The notes below the pieces were generated by a model. That model was not told the origin of the DNA. It worked only from the letters and a program-made list of their open reading frames with translations, and did no database searches. A stretch of DNA of 27,355 nt, from positions 1-27,355 of the forward strand of contig JAXHVI010000099.1 of assembly GCA_034189195.1 (NCBI GenBank), in the 5' to 3' direction. A program made the position numbers and the translations under genes. This document shows positions 15,662 through 25,414 of this stretch, one piece after another. Numbering within the stretch: position 1 is the stretch's first letter; every line of letters begins with the position of its first letter. Origin of the DNA: Desulfosudis sp034189195. Lineage in GTDB: Bacteria > Desulfobacterota > Desulfobacteria > Desulfobacterales > Desulfosudaceae.

Positions 15662-16211
15662 TGAAAAATTATGTTATTCAGAGGCGTTACGCAAAGGCCT
15701 TGATGCTGATCGGCAAGGAGGACAACAACGCCGAGCAGTACAAGGAGGAGTTGAACGGCTTTGTTTCCGTTCTGGACATGGAAAAGGCGTTTGAAGGCGC
15801 CATCACCAATCCGCTTTACCCGGTGGAAGCCCGGCGCAAGGTGCTCGACATGGTCATTGAAAAGCTCGGCGTGTCGGTCATGATGCGGTCGTTTCTGACG
15901 CTGCTTTTTGAAAAACGGCGCATTCAGCATGTGCGGGGCATCAACGAAGTGTACCAGAACCTGGTGGACGAGCTCAAGGGGATTGTGCGGGCCGACGTGG
16001 TTTCCGCCTGCGAACTGTCCGACGATGTGGTTGAAAAGATTCGCGCCTCGCTTTCAAAGATGACCGGCAAACAGGTGGTTGTCGATATCGCTCAGGATCC
16101 GACCCTGATCGGGGGTATCGTGACAAAGGTAGGGGATATGGTACTGGATGGCAGCATCAAGACCCAGTTGTCAAATATGAAAGAATCTTTAAAAAAGGGT
16201 GAGAGAGTCTA

Positions 16212-16212
<1 letters not shown>
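15661..16212 (+). CDS. atpH: ATP synthase F1 subunit delta
   Basis: A 183-residue OSCP/delta subunit that joins the top of the F1 head to the b stalk. The family layout is visible: an N-terminal helical domain starting YVIQRRYAKALMLIGKED, a central KRRIQHVRGINEVYQNLVDELKGIVRADVVSA-like region, and a C-terminal DPTLIGGIVTKVGDMVLDGSIKTQL segment. The start is GTG at 15661, sharing one base with the preceding TAG. The stop TAA overlaps the alpha-subunit ATG by one base (TAATG). These tight junctions indicate coupled translation and equal stoichiometry control. Confidence 0.95.
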
Positions 16213-17729
<1,517 letters not shown>

Positions 17730-17771
17730 TTCAGAAAGCCTTGCTTTGAGGGCACATAAGGGTAGTGACAT

Positions 17772-18668
17772 ATGCCATCTTTAAAAGAAGTCCAACTGAA
17801 AATAAAGGGTGTCAAGCAGACCAAGAAGATCACCAAGGCCATGAACATGGTGGCCACTTCCAAGCTGCGCGGCGCACAGGCCAACATGGAGGCATTCCGG
17901 CCCTATGCGGAGAAGTTTGCCGAGGTGCTGGGCAGTCTGGCCGCCAAGGCCGGTGAGGAGACCAGCCCGCTGCTGGTTCCCAAAGAGTCGGTAAGGCGCG
18001 TCAACGTGGTGCTCTGCACGTCGGACCGGGGGTTGTGCGGCGGTTTCAACACCAACCTGATCCGCCTGGCCAATGAGTATCTCAAGCGTTGCAAGGAAAA
18101 GGAGATTGAGGTTTCCTTTACCCATTTCGGCAAGAAGGGGCGTGACTGGTGCCGCAAGATGACCGATTGCGAGCGCAAGGGCGAATACCTCGGTGTGGTG
18201 GGCGCCCGGTTCGGATTCAACGTGGCGGTGACAGCGGGCCGGGAGCTGATCAACGGCTTTTTGAACGGTGATTATGACGAGGTCCATGTCATTTACAGCG
18301 AGTTTCAGGGTATGGCCAGGCAGTTGCCCGTGATCCGGCAGCTGTTGCCGATTCCCCCCATTGAGACGGCCGATTCCCCGGCGTCGGATGGCGGGGAAAA
18401 CTATCTGGCGGAACATATCTGTGAACCGTCACCGGATGAAATTCTTGGCGCCATGCTTCCCAAGAATGTCTTTATTCAGATTTACAGCGCCCTGCTGGAG
18501 ACATCCACCAGCGAGCACGCGGCCCGTATGGCGGCCATGGACAACGCGTCCAAGGCGTGCAACGACATGATCAACGAGCTTACGCTGCTGTTCAACAAAG
18601 CCAGGCAGGCGGCCATCACGGCGGAACTGATGGATATTGTGGGTGGTGCCGAGGCTCTTAAAGGTTAA
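17772..18668 (+). CDS. atpG: ATP synthase F1 subunit gamma
   Basis: A 298-residue gamma subunit, the rotating central shaft of F1. The N-terminal helix begins PSLKEVQLKIKGVKQTKKITKAMNMV, matching the family. The Rossmann-like centre carries TSDRGLCGGFNTNLI. The C-terminal helix contains ARMAAMDNASKACNDMINELTLLFNKARQAAIT, the usual signature. An insertion around residues 195-225 (rich in Pro, Ser, Asp and Glu) is somewhat longer than in textbook members, which is common in this part of gamma. AAGGG lies 9 nt before the ATG. The 42-bp gap from atpA shows no terminator. Confidence 0.97.
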   Translation: MPSLKEVQLKIKGVKQTKKITKAMNMVATSKLRGAQANMEAFRPYAEKFAEVLGSLAAKAGEETSPLLVPKESVRRVNVVLCTSDRGLCGGFNTNLIRLANEYLKRCKEKEIEVSFTHFGKKGRDWCRKMTDCERKGEYLGVVGARFGFNVAVTAGRELINGFLNGDYDEVHVIYSEFQGMARQLPVIRQLLPIPPIETADSPASDGGENYLAEHICEPSPDEILGAMLPKNVFIQIYSALLETSTSEHAARMAAMDNASKACNDMINELTLLFNKARQAAITAELMDIVGGAEALKG

Positions 18669-18706
18669 CCAAACAAGCATGTAAATAGATACCAGGAGGT
18701 CTATAG

Positions 18707-20110
18707 ATGAGTGACAATATCGGAAAGGTCGTACAGGTCATGGGGCCTGTGGTGGACGTCGAGTTTGAACCCGGCAAGTTGCCCGCGATTCTGACAGCGC
18801 TGTTGATTACCAATACCGTCATTAATGATGAGGCGGACAACCTGGTGGTTGAGGTTGCCCAGCACCTTGGCGACAACGTGGTGCGCACCATCGCCATGGA
18901 CGTTACCGACGGTCTGGTGAGAGGCATGCCGGTAAAAGACACCGGTGCTCCCATTACCATGCCTGTTGGCGCAGCCTCTCTTGGTCGTGTGCTCAACGTG
19001 GTGGGAAAACCCGTGGACGGCCTGGGCCCTGTCAGCCGGGAAAAGACCATGCCGATTCACCGTCCCGCTCCCCTGTTCACCGAGCAGGACACCAGCGTGA
19101 ACGTTCTGGAAACCGGCATCAAGGTTATTGACCTGCTGGTGCCCTTTCCCAGAGGCGGCAAGATGGGCCTGTTCGGCGGCGCCGGCGTGGGCAAGACCGT
19201 TATCATGATGGAAATGGTCAATAACATCGCCATGCAGCACGGCGGTATTTCCGTGTTTGCCGGTGTTGGCGAGCGGACCCGTGAAGGCAACGACCTTTAC
19301 CATGAGATGAAGGATTCCGGTGTTCTTCCAAAGGCGGCCCTGATTTACGGCCAGATGACCGAGCCCCCCGGGGCCCGCGCCCGGGTGGCCCTTTCCGCCC
19401 TGACCTGCGCCGAATATTTCCGTGACGTGGAAGGCCAGGACGTGCTGATCTTCATCGACAACATTTTCCGGTTTACCCAGGCCGGCGCCGAAGTCTCCGC
19501 CCTTCTGGGCCGCATTCCCTCGGCGGTGGGTTATCAGCCGACACTGGCGGTGGACCTTGGCGGCCTTCAGGAGCGGATCACCTCAACCGACAAGGGCTCC
19601 ATTACCGCGGTTCAGTGCGTGTACGTGCCAGCGGACGATCTCACCGACCCGGCCCCTGCCACCACCTTTGCCCATCTGGACGGCACGGTGGTGCTTTCCC
19701 GTCAGATCGCGGAACTGGGTATCTACCCCTCGGTGGACCCGCTGGACTCCACCTCCCGTATTCTGGACGCGGCCTATATCGGTGAGGAGCATTACCGGGT
19801 GGCCCGGGAGGTTCAGCAGACCCTTCAGAAATACAAGGAACTCCAGGACATTATAGCCATCCTCGGCATGGATGAACTTTCCGATGAGGACAAGGTCACG
19901 GTTGAGCGGGCCAGAAAGCTTCAGCGCTTTCTGTCCCAGCCCTTTCACGTGGCCGAGGTCTTCACCGGCAAGCCCGGCTCCTATGTCAAGATTGAAGACA
20001 CGGTCCGAAGCTTCAAGGAGATCTGTGACGGCAAGCATGACGACCTTCCGGAGTCGGCCTTTTACATGGTGGGCAGCATTGAAGAAGCCGTTGCAAAAGC
20101 CAAGGGCTAA
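18707..20110 (+). CDS. atpD: ATP synthase F1 subunit beta
   Basis: A 467-residue catalytic beta subunit. It carries the Walker A motif GGAGVGKT (157-164), GERTREGNDLYHEM with the catalytic glutamate, and the Walker B region VLIFIDNIFRFTQAG. It also has the ALLGRIPSAVGYQPTL signature and DELSDED, a slight variant of the DELSEED lever that touches gamma. A strong AGGAGG ribosome-binding site stands before the ATG, the best in the operon, as expected for a subunit needed in three copies. Full length, with no unusual features. Confidence 0.98.
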   Translation: MSDNIGKVVQVMGPVVDVEFEPGKLPAILTALLITNTVINDEADNLVVEVAQHLGDNVVRTIAMDVTDGLVRGMPVKDTGAPITMPVGAASLGRVLNVVGKPVDGLGPVSREKTMPIHRPAPLFTEQDTSVNVLETGIKVIDLLVPFPRGGKMGLFGGAGVGKTVIMMEMVNNIAMQHGGISVFAGVGERTREGNDLYHEMKDSGVLPKAALIYGQMTEPPGARARVALSALTCAEYFRDVEGQDVLIFIDNIFRFTQAGAEVSALLGRIPSAVGYQPTLAVDLGGLQERITSTDKGSITAVQCVYVPADDLTDPAPATTFAHLDGTVVLSRQIAELGIYPSVDPLDSTSRILDAAYIGEEHYRVAREVQQTLQKYKELQDIIAILGMDELSDEDKVTVERARKLQRFLSQPFHVAEVFTGKPGSYVKIEDTVRSFKEICDGKHDDLPESAFYMVGSIEEAVAKAKG

Positions 20111-20133
20111 CAGCGTTAACAAGGGGATGGAAA

Positions 20134-20535
20134 ATGGCTGAAAATTTGAGGCTTGAAGTGGTTACCCCGGAAAAAACGGTGGCCAGCGACGACGCGCAGA
20201 TCGTCATGGCGCCGGGCGTTCTGGGTGAATTTGGCGTACTTGTCAATCACACCCCTTTTTTAACGTCCCTGATGCCGGGAGCCCTTCATTATAAAGATAC
20301 AGGCGGCAAAGAGCACCTGCTGTTTGTCAGTGACGGTTTTGCCGAGGTGCTGCCAGACCGGGTCACCGTTCTGGTGGAATCCGCCGAAAGAAAAGAGGAT
20401 ATTGACATCCAGCGGGCCGAAGCCGCCAGGCAGCGGGCGGAAAAGCGGCTGGAGAGCGGGGAAGACGTTGATTTTGTCCGGGCAAAGGCTGCGTTGACAC
20501 GGGCGATACAGCGGATTCGCGTGGCCGGGGCCTGA
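20134..20535 (+). CDS. atpC: ATP synthase F1 subunit epsilon
   Basis: A 133-residue epsilon subunit. The N-terminal beta-sandwich (about 1-85) contains LEVVTPEKTV, GEFGVLVNHTPFLTSLMPG and FVSDGFAEVLPDRVTVLVESAER. The C-terminal helical hairpin (about 88-133), which in other bacteria inhibits ATP hydrolysis by inserting into F1, is present and rich in Arg, Ala and Glu. AAGGGG lies upstream of the ATG. It is the last gene of the operon; a strong intrinsic terminator follows at 20578-20615. Confidence 0.95.
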   Translation: MAENLRLEVVTPEKTVASDDAQIVMAPGVLGEFGVLVNHTPFLTSLMPGALHYKDTGGKEHLLFVSDGFAEVLPDRVTVLVESAERKEDIDIQRAEAARQRAEKRLESGEDVDFVRAKAALTRAIQRIRVAGA

Positions 20536-20577
20536 CCGGTTTTACCGCCGTCGGCAGTCGATCATTAGAGAAAATAC

Positions 20578-20615
20578 AAAGGGCATTCCGTTTTCAGGCA
20601 TGCCCTTTTGTTTTT
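20578..20615 (+). terminator. Intrinsic terminator of the ATP synthase operon
   Basis: The arms AAAGGGCAT (20578-20586) and ATGCCCTTT (20600-20608) form a 9-bp stem with a 13-nt loop, followed by a T-rich tract (TTTTGTTTTT). The A-rich 5' side may let it work in both directions. It lies about 45 bp after atpC. Confidence 0.88.
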
Positions 20616-20690
20616 ACCGGGCTTCTTGTCCGGTCTGATGGCGGAACGGCCCGGGACTCAACAACAAGTACATTGAACACGGATATGATA

Positions 20691-21446
20691 ATGAGCAACT
20701 CTCCTGTTTCTATTGTTATTCTGGCAGCCGGCCTTGGCACCCGAATGAAGTCAGACAAAGCCAAGGTGCTTCACGAGATCGCCGGTAAATCCATGCTCAG
20801 CTATGTGCTGGACGCGGCCCTGACAGTTACGGCCTGTGAGCATGTCGTGGTGGTGGTGGGGTGCCAGGCCGAAGCGGTGCGGGCCGAGGCGGCGAAAAAG
20901 GGCGGGGTGCGGTTTGCCTTTCAGGAGCGGCAGCTGGGCACCGGCCATGCGGTCCAGTGCGCCCTTGATGCCCTTTCTGAAGAGACCGGGGATGTGGTGA
21001 TTCTGTGCGGGGATGTGCCGTTTATCGCAAGCGACACTATTCGCCGGCTGGTTGCCGCCCATCGGCAGGAGGAGCGGGATGTGACGCTGTTGTCTGTTGA
21101 CCTTGAAAATCCGACCGGTTACGGCCGGGTCATTCGGGACCCGGAAGGAAATGTCTTCCGTATCATTGAGGAGGCGGATGCTTCGGAAGAAGAGCGGGAA
21201 ATCAATATCGTTAATGCCGGTATTTACTGCGTGAAAAAGGATTTTCTGGCCTGGGCGCTTTCCCGCATCAAACCCCACAACGCCCAGAACGAGATTTACC
21301 TGACCGATATAATAGGCATCGCCTATGCGGACAACCGGCGGATCGGCACACTGGTCTGCCCGGATGCAGACGAGGTGATCGGTGTCAATAGCCGGGCCGA
21401 CCTGGCCCGTGCCGAGGAACGGATGGCCCATGGTCTTGGGGGGTAA
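20691..21446 (+). CDS. Stand-alone GlmU-type nucleotidyltransferase domain
   Basis: A 251-residue protein matching only the N-terminal uridylyltransferase half of GlmU. The signature LAAGLGTRMKSDKAKVLHEI (11-30), the QLGTGHAV loop and CGDVPFI are all present, as is NAGIYCVKK in the second half. The protein stops where GlmU would continue into the left-handed beta-helix acetyltransferase domain (full GlmU is about 450 residues). No such domain is encoded in the next 100 bp in any frame, so this is a true short form rather than a frameshift. Predicted reaction: sugar-1-phosphate + NTP to NDP-sugar, probably UDP-GlcNAc. The ATG at 20691 is preferred because CGGA lies 8 nt upstream; a TTG at 20673 is possible. 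Confidence 0.85.
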   Translation: MSNSPVSIVILAAGLGTRMKSDKAKVLHEIAGKSMLSYVLDAALTVTACEHVVVVVGCQAEAVRAEAAKKGGVRFAFQERQLGTGHAVQCALDALSEETGDVVILCGDVPFIASDTIRRLVAAHRQEERDVTLLSVDLENPTGYGRVIRDPEGNVFRIIEEADASEEEREINIVNAGIYCVKKDFLAWALSRIKPHNAQNEIYLTDIIGIAYADNRRIGTLVCPDADEVIGVNSRADLARAEERMAHGLGG

Positions 21447-21452
21447 AACTTC

Positions 21453-21481
21453 TTGACTTTTCATGTTTATCCACATAAATT
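21453..21481 (+). promoter_or_regulatory. Promoter of the zapB-like and zapA genes
   Basis: TTGACT (21453-21458) and TAAATT (21476-21481) are separated by exactly 17 bp. The predicted start lies only about 15-20 nt before the TTG start of the zapB-like gene. Confidence 0.5.
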
Positions 21482-21503
21482 ATGAAACCAGCGAGGTGTA
21501 TTG

Positions 21504-21779
21504 TTGAACGAGCAGGAAACCAGACAACTGGACGATCAGTTTGATGAGATTGAAAAACGGGTTGAACAGTTATTTAGAACAATAGAGTCACTTGAAAAGG
21601 CCAACATCCAGCTGAAAGATAGATTAAGTCAGTTGGAGCAAGAGGTTAAGGAGAAAACAGAAGCACAGGAACGGTTTGTCGAGGAAAAGGCGCTGGTTCG
21701 GTCAAAAATCGACGCACTGATTGAAAAGATAAATCATTTCAAGTCTCTGGAAGGTAACGCAACAGTGGGGCAGCAGTAA
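21504..21779 (+). CDS. zapB: ZapB-like coiled-coil cell division protein
   Basis: A 91-residue protein that is almost entirely a charged coiled coil (about 5-80), with heptad-like Leu/Ile spacing in FDEIEKRVEQLFRTIESLEKA and the following helix, and a short disordered tail. ZapB proteins bind ZapA and help align Z-rings. Small size, coiled-coil composition and the adjacent zapA gene support this, but coiled coils are poor evidence on their own. The start codon is TTG: GAGG at 21493-21496 gives 7-nt spacing to the TTG at 21504, better than the TTG at 21501. The next gene begins 33 bp downstream. Confidence 0.7.
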   Translation: MNEQETRQLDDQFDEIEKRVEQLFRTIESLEKANIQLKDRLSQLEQEVKEKTEAQERFVEEKALVRSKIDALIEKINHFKSLEGNATVGQQ

Positions 21780-21812
21780 ACGGTCTCCACGGTTTCAGAA
21801 GAGGGTGTCCTT

Positions 21813-22106
21813 TTGGGTGAGCATATAACCATTCATCTTTTTGGTAAAAGTTATACATTTGAGGCGGATGCGGATGTTCCAAACGCGCATGCGGTGGCTG
21901 ATTTACTGGAACAGGAGGTAACCGTGGTTGCAAAGAGGGCCGGCGGAACGGCTATTTCACGCAATCCCTTTGCCATGCTTACTCAGGCCGCGCTGAACAT
22001 CGCCAATGAATGCGTTGGGTTGCGAAGCGACCGGCACCGGATGGTACAGGTCGTGACCGCCCGGTCCCAGGCACTGATTCAGGCGATGGATGCCCGTCTG
22101 CATTGA
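21813..22106 (+). CDS. zapA: Cell division protein ZapA
   Basis: A 97-residue ZapA-family protein. It starts with the beta-strand pattern HITIHLFGKSYTFEAD (family: I.I.G..Y.i....), followed by helices carrying LTQAALNIANECVGLRSD, the usual conserved stretch, and a C-terminal helix for tetramerisation. ZapA cross-links FtsZ filaments at midcell. The start is TTG at 21813 with GAGGG about 9 nt upstream; no ATG is available near the start of homology. The coding region ends 67 bp before the predicted 6S RNA, an order (zapA then ssrS) known from other proteobacteria. Confidence 0.88.
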   Translation: MGEHITIHLFGKSYTFEADADVPNAHAVADLLEQEVTVVAKRAGGTAISRNPFAMLTQAALNIANECVGLRSDRHRMVQVVTARSQALIQAMDARLH

Positions 22107-22142
22107 TTTAAGGATGGCCCTTTTTTTGAGCTGTTGTTCCAA

Positions 22143-22170
22143 TTGTGTAAGGTGAAATGATTTTTATGGT
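22143..22170 (+). promoter_or_regulatory. Promoter of the 6S RNA gene
   Basis: TTGTGT (22143-22148) and TATGGT (22165-22170) with a 16-bp spacer. The predicted start (about 22175-22178) agrees with the 5' end of the closing stem of the RNA. Confidence 0.5.
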
Positions 22171-22173
22171 GTA

Positions 22174-22357
22174 CCCCCTGCCGTGCAAGTGATTGATAGA
22201 TGCTCTTTGTCCCAACTATAGCAGGACGGGAGCTGTCTCTGGCTCTGGTGCGCAGGTTCCGCATGGACGGAAAAGCCTGAAAGAGCCACACGGCGCCCAC
22301 CTTGTTTACCATGGTCAAAGACCTGGCAACACGGCACAAAGGCAGGGGGACTTTTTT
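22174..22357 (+). ncRNA. ssrS: 6S RNA
   Basis: A roughly 176-nt RNA with the 6S architecture. 6S RNA mimics an open promoter and traps sigma70 RNA polymerase in stationary phase. The ends pair perfectly over 9 bp: CCCCCTGCC (22174-22182) with GGCAGGGGG (22341-22349), followed by ACTTTTTTC as a terminator-like tail. The apical arm pairs GGCTCT (22241-22246) with AGAGCC (22282-22287), then CAGG with CCTG, closing on TTCCG/CGGAA around a 6-nt loop. Between these arms lies a large bulge whose 3' side reads GCGCCCACCTTG and holds a small GGTC/GACC hairpin, like the E. coli central bubble. The position directly after zapA is the classical one. Found by eye; no covariance model was run. Confidence 0.85.
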
Positions 22358-22535
22358 CATCACAGCGCTTTTCCTCAAGTTGAACCTCCCCTTTTTTCTG
22401 TTTTCTTCCCGTCTGTCGTTTCAGCACTGATTGACGTTTACAGGTGCCCCGGCACCGGCAGAGTCGGCCTGCCAGTGCCCTTTTTTACCTTAAACCGGTC
22501 GCTGATCTTTACCAGGGACGAGGAGGAATAACCGT
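22358..22535 (+). other. Leader region between 6S RNA and rny
   Basis: No gene is seen on either strand. The region is pyrimidine-rich on the plus strand (about 22370-22420) and ends with an intrinsic terminator (22451-22486) and a GAGGAGG ribosome-binding site for rny. A TTGACG at 22431-22436 has no matching -10 box at the right distance, so the rny promoter was not located. Confidence 0.55.
22451..22486 (+). terminator. Intrinsic terminator or attenuator upstream of rny
   Basis: GGCAC (22451-22455) pairs with GTGCC (22475-22479), and GGCAG (22457-22461) with CTGCC (22469-22473), with one C-A mismatch between them and a 7-nt loop. A run of six T follows (22481-22486). It stands 49 nt before the rny ATG, inside the expected leader. 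It may simply end the zapA or 6S transcript, or regulate rny by attenuation. Confidence 0.75.
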
Positions 22536-24098
22536 ATGAATATATACACAGGTGTTGCCGGTGTTGCCGGTGTTGTGATCGGGTATGTGCTGGCGGTTGT
22601 GATACAGAAATGGCTGGCCAGAAAGAAAGTGAATGAAGCCCGGGAGGAGAGCCGGCGGATTGTGGAGGATGCCCGGCTGCGGGCGGAAAATCTTGTCAAG
22701 GAAGCCAAGCTGGAGGCCAAAGACCGGCTCTTCAAGATGAAGAGCGATTTTGACGCCGAAACCGCGGATGCCAGGAAGGAATTAAAAAGGCTTGAGCAGC
22801 GGCTGATTTCCAAGGAGGAGAACCTGGACAAGAAGTTTGACCAGATGGAGCGGCGGGAACAGGAGGTCGTCAAGAAGGAGAAGCGGGCCCAGAAGATCGA
22901 AGAGGAGGTAGAACAGAAGCAGGCCGAATGCGATCACCTGCTGGCCGAACAGAAACGGCAGCTGGAGGTGGTGTCCGGACTGACGGCGGAGCAGGCCAAG
23001 GAGATTCTGGTCCGCTCCATGGAGGATGAGGCCCGGCACGATGCCGCCAAGCTGATCAAGAAAATCACCACAGAGGCCGAGGAAGAGGCGGTCAAGAAGG
23101 CCCAGAAGATTATTTCCACGGCCATTCACCGGTATGCCGGCGACTATGTGGCGGAAAAGACCGTATCGGTTGTGGAACTGCCCGGCGACGAGATGAAGGG
23201 CCGCATCATCGGCAGGGAGGGCCGGAACATTCGGGCACTGGAAGCGGCCACCGGCATCGATCTGATTATTGATGACACGCCGGAGGCGGTAATTCTGTCC
23301 GGCTTCAACCCGGTGCGTCGTGAGGTGGCCCGTATCTCGATCCAGCGGCTGATTGCCGACGGCCGTATTCATCCTGCCCGCATCGAGGACGTGGTAAAAA
23401 AGGTCGAAGTCGAGGTGGCGGCAACGATAAAGGAGGCCGGCGAACAGGCGGCCTTCGACCTGGGCGTCCATGGCATCAACCCTGAACTGGTCCGTATTCT
23501 GGGAAGCCTGAAATTTCGAACCAGCTACACGCAGAACGTGCTGCAGCATTCAATCGAGGTGGGGTTCCTGTGCGGCATCATGGCCGCTGAACTGGGTCTG
23601 GACCAGAAGCTCGCCCGGCGCATGGGCCTGCTGCACGACATCGGCAAGGCCATCGACCATGAGGTGGAAGGCCCGCACGCCCTGATCGGCTCCAACGTGG
23701 CCCTGAAATATGGAGAGTCGGCGGAGGTGGCCCATGCCATCGCGGCCCATCACGAGGATGTGGAGCCTCAGTCGGCCTATGATGTCCTGGTGCAGGCCTC
23801 GGACGCCCTTTCCGGCGCCCGGCCCGGTGCCCGCAAAGAGCTGCTGGAAAACTACATCAAGCGGCTGGAAGACCTGGAGAAGATCGCCAACGCGTTCAAG
23901 GGGGTCGCCACGGCCTACGCCATTCAGGCCGGCCGTGAGCTGCGGGTGATGGTGGAAGGCGATGCCCTGTCGGACGAAGAGTCTGTGGTGCTGAGCCGCA
24001 ACATTGCCAAGCAGATCGAGGAGAACCTCACCTTTCCGGGCCAGATCAAGGTGACGGTGATCCGGGAAACAAGAGCCGTGGAGTACGCCAATAAATAA
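22536..24098 (+). CDS. rny: Ribonuclease Y
   Basis: A 520-residue endoribonuclease that starts mRNA decay at the inner membrane. One N-terminal membrane helix (about 5-26) precedes a long, highly charged coiled coil (about 28-190). The KH RNA-binding domain has GRIIGREGRN (222-231). The metal-dependent HD phosphohydrolase domain has the His-Asp pair in LLHDIGK (367-368) and HHEDVEPQSAYDVLVQASDALSGARPG downstream. Length is the family norm. The ribosome-binding site GAGGAGG is strong. tyrS follows 14 bp later, so the two are probably co-transcribed. A terminator-like hairpin lies in its leader. Confidence 0.97.
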   Translation: MNIYTGVAGVAGVVIGYVLAVVIQKWLARKKVNEAREESRRIVEDARLRAENLVKEAKLEAKDRLFKMKSDFDAETADARKELKRLEQRLISKEENLDKKFDQMERREQEVVKKEKRAQKIEEEVEQKQAECDHLLAEQKRQLEVVSGLTAEQAKEILVRSMEDEARHDAAKLIKKITTEAEEEAVKKAQKIISTAIHRYAGDYVAEKTVSVVELPGDEMKGRIIGREGRNIRALEAATGIDLIIDDTPEAVILSGFNPVRREVARISIQRLIADGRIHPARIEDVVKKVEVEVAATIKEAGEQAAFDLGVHGINPELVRILGSLKFRTSYTQNVLQHSIEVGFLCGIMAAELGLDQKLARRMGLLHDIGKAIDHEVEGPHALIGSNVALKYGESAEVAHAIAAHHEDVEPQSAYDVLVQASDALSGARPGARKELLENYIKRLEDLEKIANAFKGVATAYAIQAGRELRVMVEGDALSDEESVVLSRNIAKQIEENLTFPGQIKVTVIRETRAVEYANK

Positions 24099-24112
24099 CG
24101 GAGCCTTTACTG

Positions 24113-25414
24113 ATGAGTGTGGTAGACATACTGAGCGAACGGGGGTTTGTGGAGGCCTTTACCCACGAGCAGGAGCTGCGGGACCTGGCCGTTGAGTCGG
24201 CCGTCACCTGCTACATCGGCTTTGATCCCACGGCCTCCAGCCTGCACGTGGGCAGCCTGGTGCCCATCATGGCCCTGGCCCACATGCAGCGAAACGGTCA
24301 CCGGCCCATCGCGCTGGTGGGCGGCGGCACCGGCCTGGTGGGGGATCCCAGCGGCAAGACAGAGATGCGGAAACTGATCACCCCGGAGGCCGTGGCCCAA
24401 AACATTCAGGGCATTCAGCGCCAGCTATCGCGGTTTATTGACTTTGCCGCCGGCAAAGCCCTGCTGGTGAACAACGCGGACTGGCTGACCGGCCTGGAGT
24501 ACATCCCGTTTTTACGGGACATCGGTCGGCACTTTTCAGTGAACCGGATGATCAAGGCCGAGAGCTACCGCATGCGGCTGGAGTCCGAGGAGGGGCTGAG
24601 CTTTATCGAATTCAACTACATGCTTCTGCAGGCCTACGACTTTCTGAAACTCTGCGGGGACCACGACTGCGTGCTTCAGATGGGCGGCAGCGACCAGTGG
24701 GGGAATATCGTGGCCGGCATCGACCTGGTCCGGCGGGTGCTCAACCGCCAGGTGTACGGGCTCACCTTCCCCCTGATCACCACCAGCAGCGGCGCCAAGA
24801 TGGGTAAAACAGCGGCCGGCGCGGTCTGGCTGGATGCTGAGCGCACCAGCCCGTATGATTATTACCAGTACTGGATCAACGCCGACGATCAGGACGTGGC
24901 GCGGTTTCTTTCCCTGTTTACTTTTCTGCCCATGACGGAAATCCAGGAAGTAAAGCGGCTCAGCGGCGCCGACCTCAACAGCGCCAAAGCGGTGCTGGCC
25001 TTTGAGGCCACACGCATCGCCCACGGCGCGGACGCGGCGGTTCAGGCTCACAACGATGCCGCCGTCAATTTCGGGAGGCGCGATATTTCACAGGACCTGC
25101 TGCCCTCCAGCGCCATACCGCGGGACGCGGCGGGAACCGGGGCCGCTGTGTCGGCAACCGCGCCGCAGACGGAGATGACCATGGCCGAACTGTCTGAAGG
25201 CATACCGGCCTTTGTCCTGTTTCACACGGTGGGGCTGGCCGACAGCAAAGGTCAGGCCCGGCGGCTGATTCAGCAGGGCGGCGGGTATGTCAACGACCGG
25301 CGCATCGAATCCGATGAATACCGGGTTTCCGCCGAGGACCTGGACGACGCAAAGATCGTTCTGCGGGCCGGAAAAAAGCGGTACCACACGATTGTGGTGC
25401 GCGAGGGCGCTTAG
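24113..25414 (+). CDS. tyrS: Tyrosyl-tRNA synthetase
   Basis: A 433-residue class I aminoacyl-tRNA synthetase of the TyrRS type. It contains the HIGH-type motif His45-Val-Gly-Ser, the tyrosine-specific GFDPTASSLHVGSL region, DYYQYWINADDQDV, and the KMSKS-type loop Lys229-Met-Gly-Lys-Thr233 (KFGKT-like variants are normal in bacterial TyrRS). The C-terminal S4 RNA-binding domain (about 370-433) includes SKGQARRLIQQGGGYVNDRRI. A short Ala/Thr-rich linker (about 335-355) joins the two parts. The ATG follows GGAG with 9-nt spacing. It is the second gene of the rny-tyrS unit. Confidence 0.97.
   Translation: MSVVDILSERGFVEAFTHEQELRDLAVESAVTCYIGFDPTASSLHVGSLVPIMALAHMQRNGHRPIALVGGGTGLVGDPSGKTEMRKLITPEAVAQNIQGIQRQLSRFIDFAAGKALLVNNADWLTGLEYIPFLRDIGRHFSVNRMIKAESYRMRLESEEGLSFIEFNYMLLQAYDFLKLCGDHDCVLQMGGSDQWGNIVAGIDLVRRVLNRQVYGLTFPLITTSSGAKMGKTAAGAVWLDAERTSPYDYYQYWINADDQDVARFLSLFTFLPMTEIQEVKRLSGADLNSAKAVLAFEATRIAHGADAAVQAHNDAAVNFGRRDISQDLLPSSAIPRDAAGTGAAVSATAPQTEMTMAELSEGIPAFVLFHTVGLADSKGQARRLIQQGGGYVNDRRIESDEYRVSAEDLDDAKIVLRAGKKRYHTIVVREGA

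Noticed and set aside
22193..22531. 112-residue plus-strand open frame between zapA and rny
   Set aside because: It overlaps the 6S RNA and the terminator hairpin, has no ribosome-binding site and shows no protein family pattern.
24797..24811. Damaged KMSKS motif in TyrS (KMGKT)
   Set aside because: KxGKT is the normal form in many bacterial tyrosyl-tRNA synthetases.
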